Positions 50,797-59,540 of a DNA stretch of 64,000 bases are shown piece after piece. A model generated the notes under the pieces. It was not told the origin of the DNA and did no database searches. It saw only the letters and a program-made list of their open reading frames with translations. Numbering within the stretch: position 1 is the first letter of the stretch; every line of letters starts with the position of its first letter. Source of the DNA: UBA1227 sp045599345 (lineage in GTDB: Bacteria > Bacillota > Clostridia > Oscillospirales > Acutalibacteraceae); NCBI GenBank assembly GCA_045599345.1, contig JAZRVV010000036.1, positions 1 to 64,000 on the forward strand. The letters run 5' to 3'. Both the position numbers and the translations under genes were made by a program.

Positions 50797-51869
50797 ACAT
50801 AATTGCTCTTCAAAAGGCGCTTCCAGAGGGCTCTGTAGCCCTGATTGTCTCAGAGGTAAACAGGTTCTATTTCACCGAATTTGAGGCATCGGATGGATAT
50901 TTGCTTGTTGGAAAATCAGGGGCAAAATTTATCACTGATAGCAGATATATTGAGGCTGCAACTAAAGAGGCAGTTGACTGCGTTGTTGAACTTTCAGAAG
51001 TTGGCGATGAGTTTTTCGCACAGCTCTTTGACACAATAGATGAGTTCTCGGGCAAAAAAATTCTCTTTGAGGCATCGAGATTGTCGATTGCTCAAGGTGA
51101 GAGGTTCGAGTCTCGTTTTAGGGACTTTGAACTTGATTTTTCGCCGACGCTCGACGACCTGATTGCTGAGCTTAGAATGATAAAAAGTGAGAAGGAATAT
51201 GATAAACTTCTTAGCGCGCAAAGGATAGCCGAGAAGGCTTTGCTTGAAACATTACCTCTCATAAAACCAGGTGTGAAAGAGCGTGACATTGCAGCCGAAC
51301 TTGATTATCGGATGCGAAAACTCGGCGCGCCTGGCGTGTCATTTGACACGATAGCTGTGGCTGGTGAAAACTCCTCAAAGCCACATGGTGTACCAGGTGA
51401 TTATGCCATACAAAATGGTGATTTCATCACCATAGATTATGGTGCAATTTTTAAGGGATATCACTCCGACACAACCAGAACATTTGCTGTGGGTTTTGTG
51501 TCAGAGGAACAGAAAAAAGTCTATAACACCGTGCTTTCAGCGCAACTTGCAGGTGTGGATGCGCTAAGGGCAGGCCTCCCTGCAAAGGACGCAGATGCTG
51601 TCTGCCGCGACATCATTAAGGCGGCAGGTTATGGCGAATTCTTTGGACATTCAACAGGCCACGGAGTGGGCGTTGAAATCCACGAATTGCCAAACCTTTC
51701 CTCTCGCGCTGCGGCAGATGTGATTTTAAAGCCAGGTCACGTTGTGACCGTTGAGCCAGGCATATATTTGCCAGGAAAATTTGGTGTAAGGATAGAAGAT
51801 ATGCTTATGATAACAGAGGATGGCGCGAAAAATTTCTGCTCTCTTCCAAAGGAGCTAATTGTCCTTTAA
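50793..51869 (+). CDS. M24-family Xaa-Pro peptidase
   Basis: A 358-residue aminopeptidase P / prolidase type enzyme. The N-terminal domain (1-130) is followed by the pita-bread fold. Metal ligands are visible: Asp in TIDYGA, Asp in HSDTTRT, His in GHSTGHGVG, Glu in VEPGIYL and Glu in RIEDM. It releases residues before proline. The clostridial order M24 peptidase then efp is common; EF-P itself deals with proline stretches during translation. Confidence 0.92.
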   Translation: MNIIALQKALPEGSVALIVSEVNRFYFTEFEASDGYLLVGKSGAKFITDSRYIEAATKEAVDCVVELSEVGDEFFAQLFDTIDEFSGKKILFEASRLSIAQGERFESRFRDFELDFSPTLDDLIAELRMIKSEKEYDKLLSAQRIAEKALLETLPLIKPGVKERDIAAELDYRMRKLGAPGVSFDTIAVAGENSSKPHGVPGDYAIQNGDFITIDYGAIFKGYHSDTTRTFAVGFVSEEQKKVYNTVLSAQLAGVDALRAGLPAKDADAVCRDIIKAAGYGEFFGHSTGHGVGVEIHELPNLSSRAAADVILKPGHVVTVEPGIYLPGKFGVRIEDMLMITEDGAKNFCSLPKELIVL

Positions 51870-51891
51870 ATATATAATATTAATAAAAGGC

Positions 51892-51920
51892 TTGAAAATT
51901 GACCAAGACTAATATAAAAT
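51892..51920 (+). promoter_or_regulatory. Candidate efp promoter
   Basis: TTGAAA at 51892-51897, 17 bases, TAAAAT at 51915-51920. An overlapping TTGACC at 51899 with TATAAC at 51920 has a 15-base spacer and is less likely. Confidence 0.55.
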
Positions 51921-51966
51921 ATAACGCGTATTAAAGTAATATATATCTATAAACGGAGGTTTACTT

Positions 51967-52524
51967 ATGATATCAGCAGGTGATTTCAGAAACGGTGTAA
52001 CATTTGAGGAAGAAGGCCAGGTTCTCCAGGTTGTTGAATTCCAGCATGTTAAGCCAGGTAAGGGCGCTGCTTTTGTTCGTACAAAGACAAAGAACGTACT
52101 TACAGGTGCCGTAATTGAAAAGAGCTATAACCCAACAGCTAAATTCCCTACAGCTTTCATTGAGAGAAAGGATATGGAATATTCTTACGCTGATGGTGAT
52201 CTTTATTATTTCATGGATCAGGAGTCTTATGAGCTTGTTCCAATCAATTCATCAGATCTTCCTGACAACTTCAAGTTTGTTAAGGAGAACATGATTTGCC
52301 GCGTTCTTTCATACAAGGGCAAGGTATTTGGCGTAGAGCCACCAAACTTTGTAGAACTTCAGGTTACACAGACAGATCCTGGTTTCAAGGGTGATACAGC
52401 TACAAACGCTACAAAGCCAGCTACACTTGAAACAGGCGCTGAGGTTAAAGTTCCTCTCTTTATCGATGAGGGTGAAATGATTCAAATCGATACAAGAACA
52501 GGTGAATACATGGGTCGTGCATAA
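51967..52524 (+). CDS. efp: Elongation factor P
   Basis: A 185-residue tRNA-shaped factor that relieves ribosome stalling at polyproline. The tip loop is KPGKGAAFVR with Lys32 in the modifiable position. The three beta-barrel domains and C-terminal IDTRTGEYMGRA are standard. No modification enzyme such as EpmA or YmfI is seen in the window. ACGGAGG precedes the ATG. Confidence 0.98.
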   Translation: MISAGDFRNGVTFEEEGQVLQVVEFQHVKPGKGAAFVRTKTKNVLTGAVIEKSYNPTAKFPTAFIERKDMEYSYADGDLYYFMDQESYELVPINSSDLPDNFKFVKENMICRVLSYKGKVFGVEPPNFVELQVTQTDPGFKGDTATNATKPATLETGAEVKVPLFIDEGEMIQIDTRTGEYMGRA

Positions 52525-52550
52525 GCACAGCTATATTTGGAGGTATTCAA

Positions 52551-53018
52551 ATGACAGTAGTAGAAAAGGTTGCTTATCTTAGAGGTCTTGCTGAAGGACT
52601 TAACTTAAATTCTGAGAAGTCAGAGACAAAGATGTTCTCAGCTATTATGGATGTTCTTGAGGAACTCGCAGAGGGCCAGGACGATTTAGCAGAATCACTT
52701 GAACTCGTTAGTGCACAGCTTGACGAAGTAGATGAGGATCTCGGACAGGTTGAGGAACTTATCTATGGAGCATGTGAGTGCGAGTGCGAAGATGATGAGT
52801 GTGATTGCGGATGTGGCGACCATCACCACGATGCAGAACCAGTATCTCGCGCAGTTGAGAATGATTCAAAGGACGAAGACGACACAGAGTACTATGAAGT
52901 TGAATGCCCAGCTTGTCATGAAGTAATTTGCGTTGACGAAGGCATCCTTGAAGAGGGTAGCGTAGAGTGCCCTAACTGTGGAGAAAAGCTTGAATTCGAA
53001 ATTGAATTCGAGGACTAA
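52551..53018 (+). CDS. CD1247-type protein with Cys/His cluster and C-terminal zinc ribbon
   Basis: A 155-residue acidic protein of unknown function, of the type found after efp in many Clostridia. Residues 1-70 form a helical domain (VEKVAYLRGLAEGLNL). A cluster of six Cys (75, 77, 79, 84, 86, 88) then three His (91-93) follows, set among Asp and Glu. The end is a zinc ribbon with two C-x2-C pairs (CPAC, CPNC). Name and family come from memory of the clostridial orthologue group. The metal-rich middle suggests a metal-binding role in addition to the ribbon. GGAGGT lies upstream. Confidence 0.8.
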   Translation: MTVVEKVAYLRGLAEGLNLNSEKSETKMFSAIMDVLEELAEGQDDLAESLELVSAQLDEVDEDLGQVEELIYGACECECEDDECDCGCGDHHHDAEPVSRAVENDSKDEDDTEYYEVECPACHEVICVDEGILEEGSVECPNCGEKLEFEIEFED

Positions 53019-53035
53019 TTTCAGGGAAATCATAT

Positions 53036-53068
53036 GGGCATCGACATAATGTCGGTGCCCTTGTATTT
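53036..53068 (+). terminator. Terminator-like hairpin before maf
   Basis: GGGCATCGACA and TGTCGGTGCCC form an 11-pair stem with one G-T pair, followed by TTGTATTTAT. The T tract is imperfect, so termination may be partial. Confidence 0.6.
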
Positions 53069-53084
53069 ATGAGAAGGGTTATCT

Positions 53085-53672
53085 ATGGAACTTATCCTTG
53101 CTTCGAAGTCGCCAAGACGTAATAAATTACTTAAAGAAGCTGGTTTTGATTTTACAGTTTCACCATCGAATTTTGATGAGAGTACAGTAAGTCTTGAGAA
53201 TCCACAGCATGCAGTAGAAGAACTAGCTCTTGGTAAGGCTCGCGATTCGTATGGCAGGTTGCCATCAATCACAAAACTTAACTCAATCGTGCTTGGTGCT
53301 GATACGGTGGTAGTGTGTGATGGCAAGGTTTTGTTAAAACCAACTGATGAAGATGATGCAAAGCGCATGCTTCATGAGCTTTCGGGTAAGGTCCATCAAG
53401 TATATACTGGTTTTGCTTTTGTAAGTGCAAGGGATGTTTACACAGACGTTGTAAAGACTGATGTTGAATTCTTTAACCTCACTGATGAGGAAATAGACGA
53501 ATACGTCAAGACGGGAGAGCCACTTGATAAAGCTGGTGCCTACGGCATCCAAGGTATAGGTTGTACCCTTGTTAAAAGAATTGACGGCGACTTCTACAGT
53601 GTAGTAGGTCTCCCACTTGCGCCAGTCGTTAGACATCTAAAAGACTGTGGCGTTAAGCAAAAAAGGAGTTAA
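53085..53672 (+). CDS. maf: Maf-family nucleotide pyrophosphatase
   Basis: A 195-residue house-cleaning enzyme acting on nucleotides such as dTTP, UTP or modified bases. The N-terminal LILASKSPRRNKLL, GADTVVVCDGKVLLKP, and YGIQGIGCTLVKRIDG are family hallmarks. maf upstream of mreB is common in Bacillota. AGAAGGG precedes the ATG, and mreB starts three bases after the stop. Confidence 0.95.
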   Translation: MELILASKSPRRNKLLKEAGFDFTVSPSNFDESTVSLENPQHAVEELALGKARDSYGRLPSITKLNSIVLGADTVVVCDGKVLLKPTDEDDAKRMLHELSGKVHQVYTGFAFVSARDVYTDVVKTDVEFFNLTDEEIDEYVKTGEPLDKAGAYGIQGIGCTLVKRIDGDFYSVVGLPLAPVVRHLKDCGVKQKRS

Positions 53673-53675
53673 TTT

Positions 53676-54689
53676 ATGTTTACACAGGATATTGGAATTG
53701 ATCTTGGCACAGCAAATACTCTTGTGTTTGTTAAGGGAAAAGGTATCGTAATTCGCGAGCCATCCGTTGTTGCCGTTGATGTTAGGTCAACTCCAAATAG
53801 AGTAGTAGCTGTTGGCCAAGAAGCCAAAGAGATGATAGGAAGAACCCCTGGTTCTATTACAGCTGTTCGTCCACTTAAGGACGGCGTTATTGCTGACTTT
53901 GACATCTGTGCCGATATGCTCAAAGAGTTTATTAGGAGAGCTATGAGTTCTTCTCCACTCAATAAAGCTCGTGTTATGATTTGCATTCCTTCTGGTGTTA
54001 CAGAAGTTGAACGCAGAGCTGTACATGATGCTGCCCGCTCCGCTGGAGCAAAGCAAGTTTCTCTTATTGAGGAGCCAATGGCTGCCGCTATTGGTGCTGG
54101 ACTTCCTGTTGCTGAAGCAACTGGTTCTATGGTTGTAGATATCGGCGGCGGTTCAGCAGAGGTTGCTGTTATCTCACTAGGAGATATTGTAACTTCATGT
54201 TCTGCACGTGTTGCAGGTGATAGCTTTGATGATGCAATCATAGCCTATGTTAAGAAGAAATATAACCTTCTCATTGGTGAACGTACTGCTGAGGACATTA
54301 AAATTAAAATCGGCTCTGCTTATCCATATGAAGGAGAAGGAGCAATAGACATTAAGGGCAGAAATCTCATAGATGGTCTTCCAAAGAACGTAGAGATTTC
54401 TTCTGAAGAAGTGCGCGAGGCGCTTTCTGATGATATCGCAACAATTCTTGATGCGATTAAGACAAGCCTTGAAAAAACCCCACCAGAACTTGCTGCTGAT
54501 ATTATCGATCAGGGTATCATTTTAACAGGTGGTGGCGCTTTACTTCGTGGCCTTGATAAACTTATCTCAGAAGAGACTGGTATGCCAGTATATGTGGCAA
54601 ATAACCCACTTGATTGCGTAGTACTTGGTACAGGCGCTTGTCTTGAGAGTAATTTACTTGCCACAACAGGTTTGAACGATTATGACTAA
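53676..54689 (+). CDS. mreB: Rod-shape determining protein MreB
   Basis: A 337-residue bacterial actin that directs lateral wall synthesis. Phosphate 1 is IGIDLGTANTLVFV, phosphate 2 VVDIGGGSAEVAV, and the adenosine motif GGGALLRGLD. No N-terminal amphipathic extension is seen; MFTQD is the short membrane-contact start. AAAAAGGAG precedes the ATG. A terminator follows, so mreC may be transcribed partly on its own. Confidence 0.97.
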   Translation: MFTQDIGIDLGTANTLVFVKGKGIVIREPSVVAVDVRSTPNRVVAVGQEAKEMIGRTPGSITAVRPLKDGVIADFDICADMLKEFIRRAMSSSPLNKARVMICIPSGVTEVERRAVHDAARSAGAKQVSLIEEPMAAAIGAGLPVAEATGSMVVDIGGGSAEVAVISLGDIVTSCSARVAGDSFDDAIIAYVKKKYNLLIGERTAEDIKIKIGSAYPYEGEGAIDIKGRNLIDGLPKNVEISSEEVREALSDDIATILDAIKTSLEKTPPELAADIIDQGIILTGGGALLRGLDKLISEETGMPVYVANNPLDCVVLGTGACLESNLLATTGLNDYD

Positions 54690-54695
54690 ACTATA

Positions 54696-54717
54696 GGGGC
54701 TTTTAAAAGCCCCTTTT
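54696..54717 (+). terminator. Terminator or attenuator after mreB
   Basis: GGGGCTT and AAGCCCC with a TTAA loop, followed by TTTT. A weak terminator that could lower mreCD-PBP2 relative to mreB. Confidence 0.7.
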
Positions 54718-54741
54718 GGTATTTAATTAGGCGGTGTTCAT

Positions 54742-55587
54742 TTGAACAGATTTGTGAAAAGTACATGGTTTAAAATTATAGTTGCAATCTTTGTCTTGCT
54801 GTTTGTATTAGTTATCTATGCTGCAGCAAATCGCAAGGGTAGTTCCCCTCTGTCTTCAGCTGCTGGAACTGCAACAAAGCCTGTATCAAGTGCATCTTCA
54901 AAAGTTGGAAAAGGCCTTTCCGGTGTATTTAATTCAAAGTCAGCCTATGAAGAGGAGATTAAGGGCCTCAAAAAGCAGATTGCAGGTTATCAAAAAGAAC
55001 TTGCAGATTATGAGCAGTTAAAACAACAAAACGAGCTCTATGAGAACGCGCTTGGAGTTAAGCAAAAGAATCCAGATTTTGTTTTTGTTGCAGCATCAGT
55101 AATTGGTCGTGATGCTGCTGATGTGTACACAAGTTTCACACTTGATAAGGGCACAAAGGACGGCGTTGAAGTAAACGATCCAGTTATGTGCGGAGAAGGA
55201 CAACTTGTTGGTATTGTTTCAAAAGTTGCAAAGCAGTATTGCGTTGTATCAACAATCCTTAATCCAAATGTATCGGTTAGTGCATATGAGGTGAGAACTC
55301 GTGAGACGGGTTATGTTTCAAACAGTTCAACTCTTGCTGCATCAGGTCTCATTAAGGTGACTGGTCTTAACAGAAAGACCTCTGTTACAGCAGGCGGTGT
55401 TGTTTGCACAAGCGGTGTTGGTGGTGTCTATCCAAGAGACCTTATCGTTGGCACTGTTAAAGAGGTAAAAGATGACGAGCACAACATCTCATCCTTCCTT
55501 GTTGTAGAACCAGGAAATGATATCAAGGATATTGAAAATGTTTTGATAATTACGAGCTTTGATGGACAGGGTGTGACAGGCTCATGA
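54742..55587 (+). CDS. mreC: Rod-shape determining protein MreC
   Basis: A 281-residue protein with one N-terminal membrane helix (residues 10-30), a coiled coil (72-102, EEEIKGLKKQIAGYQKEL), and an outer beta-barrel domain (ASVIGRDAADVYTSFTLDKG, position near 115). It links MreB to penicillin-binding proteins. The start is TTG 54742 with AGGCGGTG upstream. It overlaps mreD by 4 bases. Confidence 0.93.
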   Translation: MNRFVKSTWFKIIVAIFVLLFVLVIYAAANRKGSSPLSSAAGTATKPVSSASSKVGKGLSGVFNSKSAYEEEIKGLKKQIAGYQKELADYEQLKQQNELYENALGVKQKNPDFVFVAASVIGRDAADVYTSFTLDKGTKDGVEVNDPVMCGEGQLVGIVSKVAKQYCVVSTILNPNVSVSAYEVRTRETGYVSNSSTLAASGLIKVTGLNRKTSVTAGGVVCTSGVGGVYPRDLIVGTVKEVKDDEHNISSFLVVEPGNDIKDIENVLIITSFDGQGVTGS

Positions 55588-56108
55588 AAAAACGATTATC
55601 AAAAAAGAAGCAGGCCTTATACACGAGGAGAATAATCTTTGTGGTATCGATAATAGTGGTCGCCATGCTTCAAAACACACCACATCTTTTTCCAAGCATA
55701 TTTGGTGCGCGCGCATTTTTGCTTATTCCACTTGTGATTTGTTTTGGGATGTTTGAGACAGACCTTGTTGCTGCGTTACTTGGTGGATTTGCCGGTGCAC
55801 TTTGGGATGTAACCCTTGCAAAGGGCGACGGTTACAATGCGTTAGTGCTTATGTGTTTTGCGACTATAACTAGTTTGCTCATAAACTATCTTATGAGAAA
55901 CAACATTTCTACAGCGCTCTTGATATCGGGCGCAGCAATAGTTCTTTACTCGTTGCTACATTGGTTTATTTTTGTAGTATGTAGTGGAGCAACAGGTGGC
56001 ATAGTAACGCTTTTTTCTTTCTATTTGCCATCAACAATTTATACGTTTATTTTTGTACCTGTTTTCTATACGATTTTGCGTTGGGTGCTAAGGAAAATTA
56101 AAGAGTGA
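55584..56108 (+). CDS. mreD: Rod-shape determining protein MreD
   Basis: A 174-residue integral membrane protein with about five hydrophobic segments and a basic N-terminus. Sequence conservation in this family is low, so the call rests on its position between mreC and PBP2, its size and topology, and the segment GFAGALWDV. Both ends overlap neighbours by 4 bases. Confidence 0.88.
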   Translation: MKKRLSKKKQALYTRRIIFVVSIIVVAMLQNTPHLFPSIFGARAFLLIPLVICFGMFETDLVAALLGGFAGALWDVTLAKGDGYNALVLMCFATITSLLINYLMRNNISTALLISGAAIVLYSLLHWFIFVVCSGATGGIVTLFSFYLPSTIYTFIFVPVFYTILRWVLRKIKE

Positions 56109-56122
56109 TAGGAGGTGTCAGC

Positions 56123-58240
56123 ATGTTTGAGCAACAGAGAAGAAGTCACGAGCTTCTTGCTATCTTGGTAGTTGTTTTCTTATTCTTTGCTGGCACCCTT
56201 TTAAAAATTCAGATAGTAAAAGCAGACGACTATAAAAAGAGCACTGTCTCGTCATATAGCGTCAATGTGGAGGCAGCACGTGGTGAAATCCTTGATAGAA
56301 ACGGCACTCCACTTGTAACAAACAGGCAAGGCAACTCAATTGTCTTTAACTATGCTTTCTTCCCATCGGATCAAAAGATGCGTAACGAGATTATCTTGTC
56401 ACTCATCAACCTTTGTAATGAGTATGGTGTTGAGTATATCGATAATCTTCCAATTTTGATGGATACTATTGATGGCTCTTCATATTCATTCGAGCCAGAG
56501 CGAGAAGAGGATATCAAGTGGCTCAAGTCATCCGAGATGCTTAGCCTTAACAGTTATGCAACAGCAGACAACTGTATGAAAGCGCTTATCAAGCGCTATA
56601 ACTTAGAGGATTATGCACCAGCAGATGCTATCAAGATTGCATCTGTCTGTGCAGAGATGAGGCATATAAATTTCTCTATTTCAACACAGTATACTTTTGC
56701 AGAAGATGTCCCTATGGAACTGGTTTCAATCATTATGGAAAACAGTTCGTTCTATAAGGGCGTTGAAAATATGATTGTTCCTTATCGTGAGTATGAGCAG
56801 GGAGATATTGCGCCACATATCATGGGGCGCGTAGCCAAGATTTCTGCTGAGCAGTATGCGGACGAGAAGGAAAAGACAAAGGACGCTGTGGCTAAGGCCA
56901 AGGCAAACGGCAAGTCAGAGAGTGCAATTGCGTCAATTGAGCGCAATGCGTACTCAATGAATGATGAGATAGGTAGCGGTGGTCTTGAGTCCGCAATGGA
57001 GAAATATCTTCGCGGTAAGCGAGGTGTTAAAACAGTTCTCATTGATTCAAGTGGCGGTGCAACTGAGGATTATTCAGTTGCCCCAGAGCAAGGAAACACC
57101 CTTGTTACTACAATCGATGCGAACCTCCAACGTGCGGCGCAAGAGGCACTTGAACGCCGTATCTCAACCTTGAATGTTAACACTAACTTGCCAGAGGGTT
57201 CTGCTGGTGCGGCAGTTGTTGTTGAGAATATTCATACTGGCGAGATACTCGCGTGCGCAACTTATCCTTCGTATGACAACTCCCTTTGGGAGGAAAACTA
57301 CCAGGATTGGGTTGATGATAAGCTTGGCTCTCCACTTTGGAATCGTGCGACAATGAGTACATTTGAACCTGGTTCAACTTTCAAACCAGTTGTTGCAATA
57401 GCCGGCCTTGAAGAAGGTATTATCGACGGAGAGTTTACATGGGTATGCGACGGCTGGTACAGATACTTCTCTGACGTTGAGTTTGGATGTGCTGGTAGGG
57501 CAGCTCATGGTGAGGTTAATGTAACTGAAGCTATCAACAAGTCATGTAACTGTTTCTTCTTTGAAACTGGTCGACTTCTTGGTATTGATAAAATTGACAA
57601 GTGGGCATCTGCTTTTGGACTTGGTTCCAAGACTGGTGTTGAGATAAACGAGGCAACGGGAATTCTTGCTGGCAAGGAATACCGTGAGTCTCAAGGTGGC
57701 ACATGGCACCCGGGTGATACAGTTCAGGCGGCAATTGGTCAGTCTGATCACCAGTTCACAATTCTTCAATTGTGTAATTACTGTGCAACGCTTGCAAACG
57801 GTGGCACAAAGTATATTCCACACTTTGTAAAAGCAGTTTTGACTTATGACTATGGCAAGACTGTTTTGACAAAGGAAGCGGCAGTTGAGAAGGAACTTGG
57901 CATTGATAAGAACCACCTCAAGATGGTTCAAGAGGGCATGTACAAGGTTGCGAACGAAGGCTTCTGTAAGGATGCATTTGCCGACCTTCCAATCAAGGCT
58001 GCGGCGAAAACAGGTACATCAGAAGTTGCCAAGAAAATTGATGGTGTAATCTATGAAGGAAACAATGGTTTCCTTATCACATATGGACCTTATGAAAAAC
58101 CAGAGATAGCAATTGCTATCGTTGTTGAGACAGCGAACCAAGGTGCTTTGACAGCATCAATCGCTGCGGATATTTATAAGTACTACTTCTCAGAGAAACC
58201 ACTTCAATCTGTTCAGCAGTACAACACAATTATCAAGTAA
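56123..58240 (+). CDS. mrdA: Penicillin-binding protein 2 (class B transpeptidase)
   Basis: A 705-residue elongasome transpeptidase. A membrane helix at residues 10-30 is followed by the pedestal domain (ARGEILDRNGTPLVTN) and the transpeptidase domain. Active-site motifs: Ser418 in STFKP, SCN in NKSCNCFFFE, and KTG in AAKTGTSE. It follows mreD as in most rod-shaped bacteria. ATG 56123 has AGGAGGTG upstream, and the in-frame GTG at 56105 overlaps mreD. No rodA gene follows. The C-terminus has no PASTA domain. Confidence 0.93.
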   Translation: MFEQQRRSHELLAILVVVFLFFAGTLLKIQIVKADDYKKSTVSSYSVNVEAARGEILDRNGTPLVTNRQGNSIVFNYAFFPSDQKMRNEIILSLINLCNEYGVEYIDNLPILMDTIDGSSYSFEPEREEDIKWLKSSEMLSLNSYATADNCMKALIKRYNLEDYAPADAIKIASVCAEMRHINFSISTQYTFAEDVPMELVSIIMENSSFYKGVENMIVPYREYEQGDIAPHIMGRVAKISAEQYADEKEKTKDAVAKAKANGKSESAIASIERNAYSMNDEIGSGGLESAMEKYLRGKRGVKTVLIDSSGGATEDYSVAPEQGNTLVTTIDANLQRAAQEALERRISTLNVNTNLPEGSAGAAVVVENIHTGEILACATYPSYDNSLWEENYQDWVDDKLGSPLWNRATMSTFEPGSTFKPVVAIAGLEEGIIDGEFTWVCDGWYRYFSDVEFGCAGRAAHGEVNVTEAINKSCNCFFFETGRLLGIDKIDKWASAFGLGSKTGVEINEATGILAGKEYRESQGGTWHPGDTVQAAIGQSDHQFTILQLCNYCATLANGGTKYIPHFVKAVLTYDYGKTVLTKEAAVEKELGIDKNHLKMVQEGMYKVANEGFCKDAFADLPIKAAAKTGTSEVAKKIDGVIYEGNNGFLITYGPYEKPEIAIAIVVETANQGALTASIAADIYKYYFSEKPLQSVQQYNTIIK

Positions 58241-58253
58241 GGAGGTAAATGAT

Positions 58254-58982
58254 ATGCGTGATTTGTCAGGAAAGAAAATATTGTTTACATCCGGAAAAGG
58301 TGGAGTAGGTAAATCAACTCTCTCTACAACTTATGCCAAGATCCTCTGTGCAGAGGGTCATTCAGTATTGATGATAGACTGTGATGTCTCTTTGAGGACG
58401 CTTGATATTATGCTCTCAGTTAGTAGTCTTGTGCTTTATGACTGGTTCGATATTATTGAAGGCAATGTTGATACAAGATCCGCTCTTATCACAACAGGTG
58501 GTCCAAAACTCCTAGCGGCCCCTACGTATGATGTTGATGTATCAGCTGCTGACATGCGCAAACTCGTATCAATTTATGATCACGAATTTGACTATATTAT
58601 TCTTGACTGTCCAGCAGGAGTGGGCCCAATTTTTGAGGCGGCACTTGGTGTTGCTGATATGGCAATTTTGGTTTCAACACCAGACAATGTCTGTGTTAGA
58701 AGTGCTGGTGTTGCGGCGGAGAAAGCTGCTGATGCGGGTGTTGAGACAAGACTTATAATCAATCGCTTCCAAAAGGGCGTTGTCCATGGAGGACGTGCCC
58801 TCAATATAGATGAGGTTGTTGATGCAACTGGCGTTCAACTCATTGGTGTTGTGCCAGAGGACAAAGGCCTCGTTTTATCAATGCAAAACGGTGAACTTGT
58901 TGATCCAAACAGCAAGGCTGTCAAAGCAATGAAACGTATAGCGCGTCGTCTAGATGGCGAGCGAGTTCCTCTCAAGGTCTAA
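58254..58982 (+). CDS. minD: MinD/ParA-type ATPase without MinC or MinE
   Basis: A 242-residue deviant Walker-A ATPase. The P-loop is GKGGVGKST at about residues 15-23; FDYIILDCPAGVG is Walker B. Similarity and position (mreBCD, PBP2, then minD) fit MinD, which places the division site. The C-terminus ends AMKRIARRLDGERVPLKV: a short basic helix, lacking the clear hydrophobic membrane-targeting end of E. coli or B. subtilis MinD. minC and minE, expected beside it, are absent. It may therefore be a MinD-like protein with a different partner. GGAGGT lies six bases before the ATG. Confidence 0.8.
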   Translation: MRDLSGKKILFTSGKGGVGKSTLSTTYAKILCAEGHSVLMIDCDVSLRTLDIMLSVSSLVLYDWFDIIEGNVDTRSALITTGGPKLLAAPTYDVDVSAADMRKLVSIYDHEFDYIILDCPAGVGPIFEAALGVADMAILVSTPDNVCVRSAGVAAEKAADAGVETRLIINRFQKGVVHGGRALNIDEVVDATGVQLIGVVPEDKGLVLSMQNGELVDPNSKAVKAMKRIARRLDGERVPLKV

Positions 58983-59010
58983 GTTATTGTATATTTTTTA
59001 CAAAAACATA

Positions 59011-59039
59011 TTGTTTGCGTGTAATTTTTATGTTAAAAT
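59011..59039 (+). promoter_or_regulatory. Candidate promoter of the methylglyoxal synthase homologue
   Basis: TTGTTT at 59011-59016, 17 bases, TAAAAT at 59034-59039, giving a start about 35 bases before the coding region. Confidence 0.5.
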
Positions 59040-59079
59040 ACTCTTTACTTAGTATGATTTGCTATTAGGAGGCAGTCTA

Positions 59080-59487
59080 ATGAACATCGCACTCATTGCA
59101 CATGATGTAAAAAAGGAGCTTATGACACAGTTCTGCATCGCTTACTGTGGAATTTTATCTAAGCACACTATCTGTGCAACAGGAACAACAGGTAAAATCG
59201 TATCAGAAGCAACAGGCCTTGAAATCCAGAGATTTTTAAGTGGAGCTCAAGGTGGAGAACAGCAGATAGCTTCTCGTATAGCTTGTAATGAAATAGACCT
59301 TCTCTTGATGTTTGGCGACCCTCTTAATCCAAAGCCAAATGAGCCAAATGAGGCTAATCTTTTGAGGCTTTGTAACGTACACAATATCCCAGTAGCAACT
59401 AACATTGCTACAGCAGAGGCACTTATCCACTCACTTGCTCGTGGAGACCTCGATTGGCGTGATATTGTAAACCCAAAGAACAACTAA
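59080..59487 (+). CDS. mgsA: Methylglyoxal synthase homologue with altered active site
   Basis: A 135-residue MGS-fold protein that aligns without gaps to E. coli methylglyoxal synthase, which turns dihydroxyacetone phosphate into methylglyoxal. Kept residues are His8 (E. coli His19), Asp9 (Asp20), the phosphate loop ATGTTG and Asp80 (Asp91). Changed are the catalytic base Asp71 to Glu60, His98 to Asn87 and Asp101 to Asn90, and SGPxGGD reads SGAQGGE. The protein may be slow, inactive, or act on another compound. ATG 59080 has AGGAGG upstream. Its position after the mre/PBP2/minD cluster is the normal place for mgsA in Clostridia. Confidence 0.85.
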   Translation: MNIALIAHDVKKELMTQFCIAYCGILSKHTICATGTTGKIVSEATGLEIQRFLSGAQGGEQQIASRIACNEIDLLLMFGDPLNPKPNEPNEANLLRLCNVHNIPVATNIATAEALIHSLARGDLDWRDIVNPKNN

Positions 59488-59501
59488 TAATAAGCGAAAA
59501 T

Positions 59502-59540
59502 GAGCCGTGCTTTTTATTGCAAAAGCACGGCTCTTGTATT
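59502..59540 (+). terminator. Terminator after the methylglyoxal synthase homologue
   Basis: GAGCCGTGCTTTT and AAAAGCACGGCTC form a perfect 13-bp stem with a 6-base loop, then TTGTATT. Its loop and right arm also contain the -35 of the hisS promoter. Confidence 0.85.

Noticed and set aside
53669..54241. 190-residue frame antisense to mreB
   Set aside because: Low-complexity Ser/Thr/Ala/Ile composition typical of the complement of a coding strand.
59418..59426. TTATCCACT, 8 of 9 match to the DnaA box
   Set aside because: Lies inside the mgsA coding frame, isolated, far from the origin gap.
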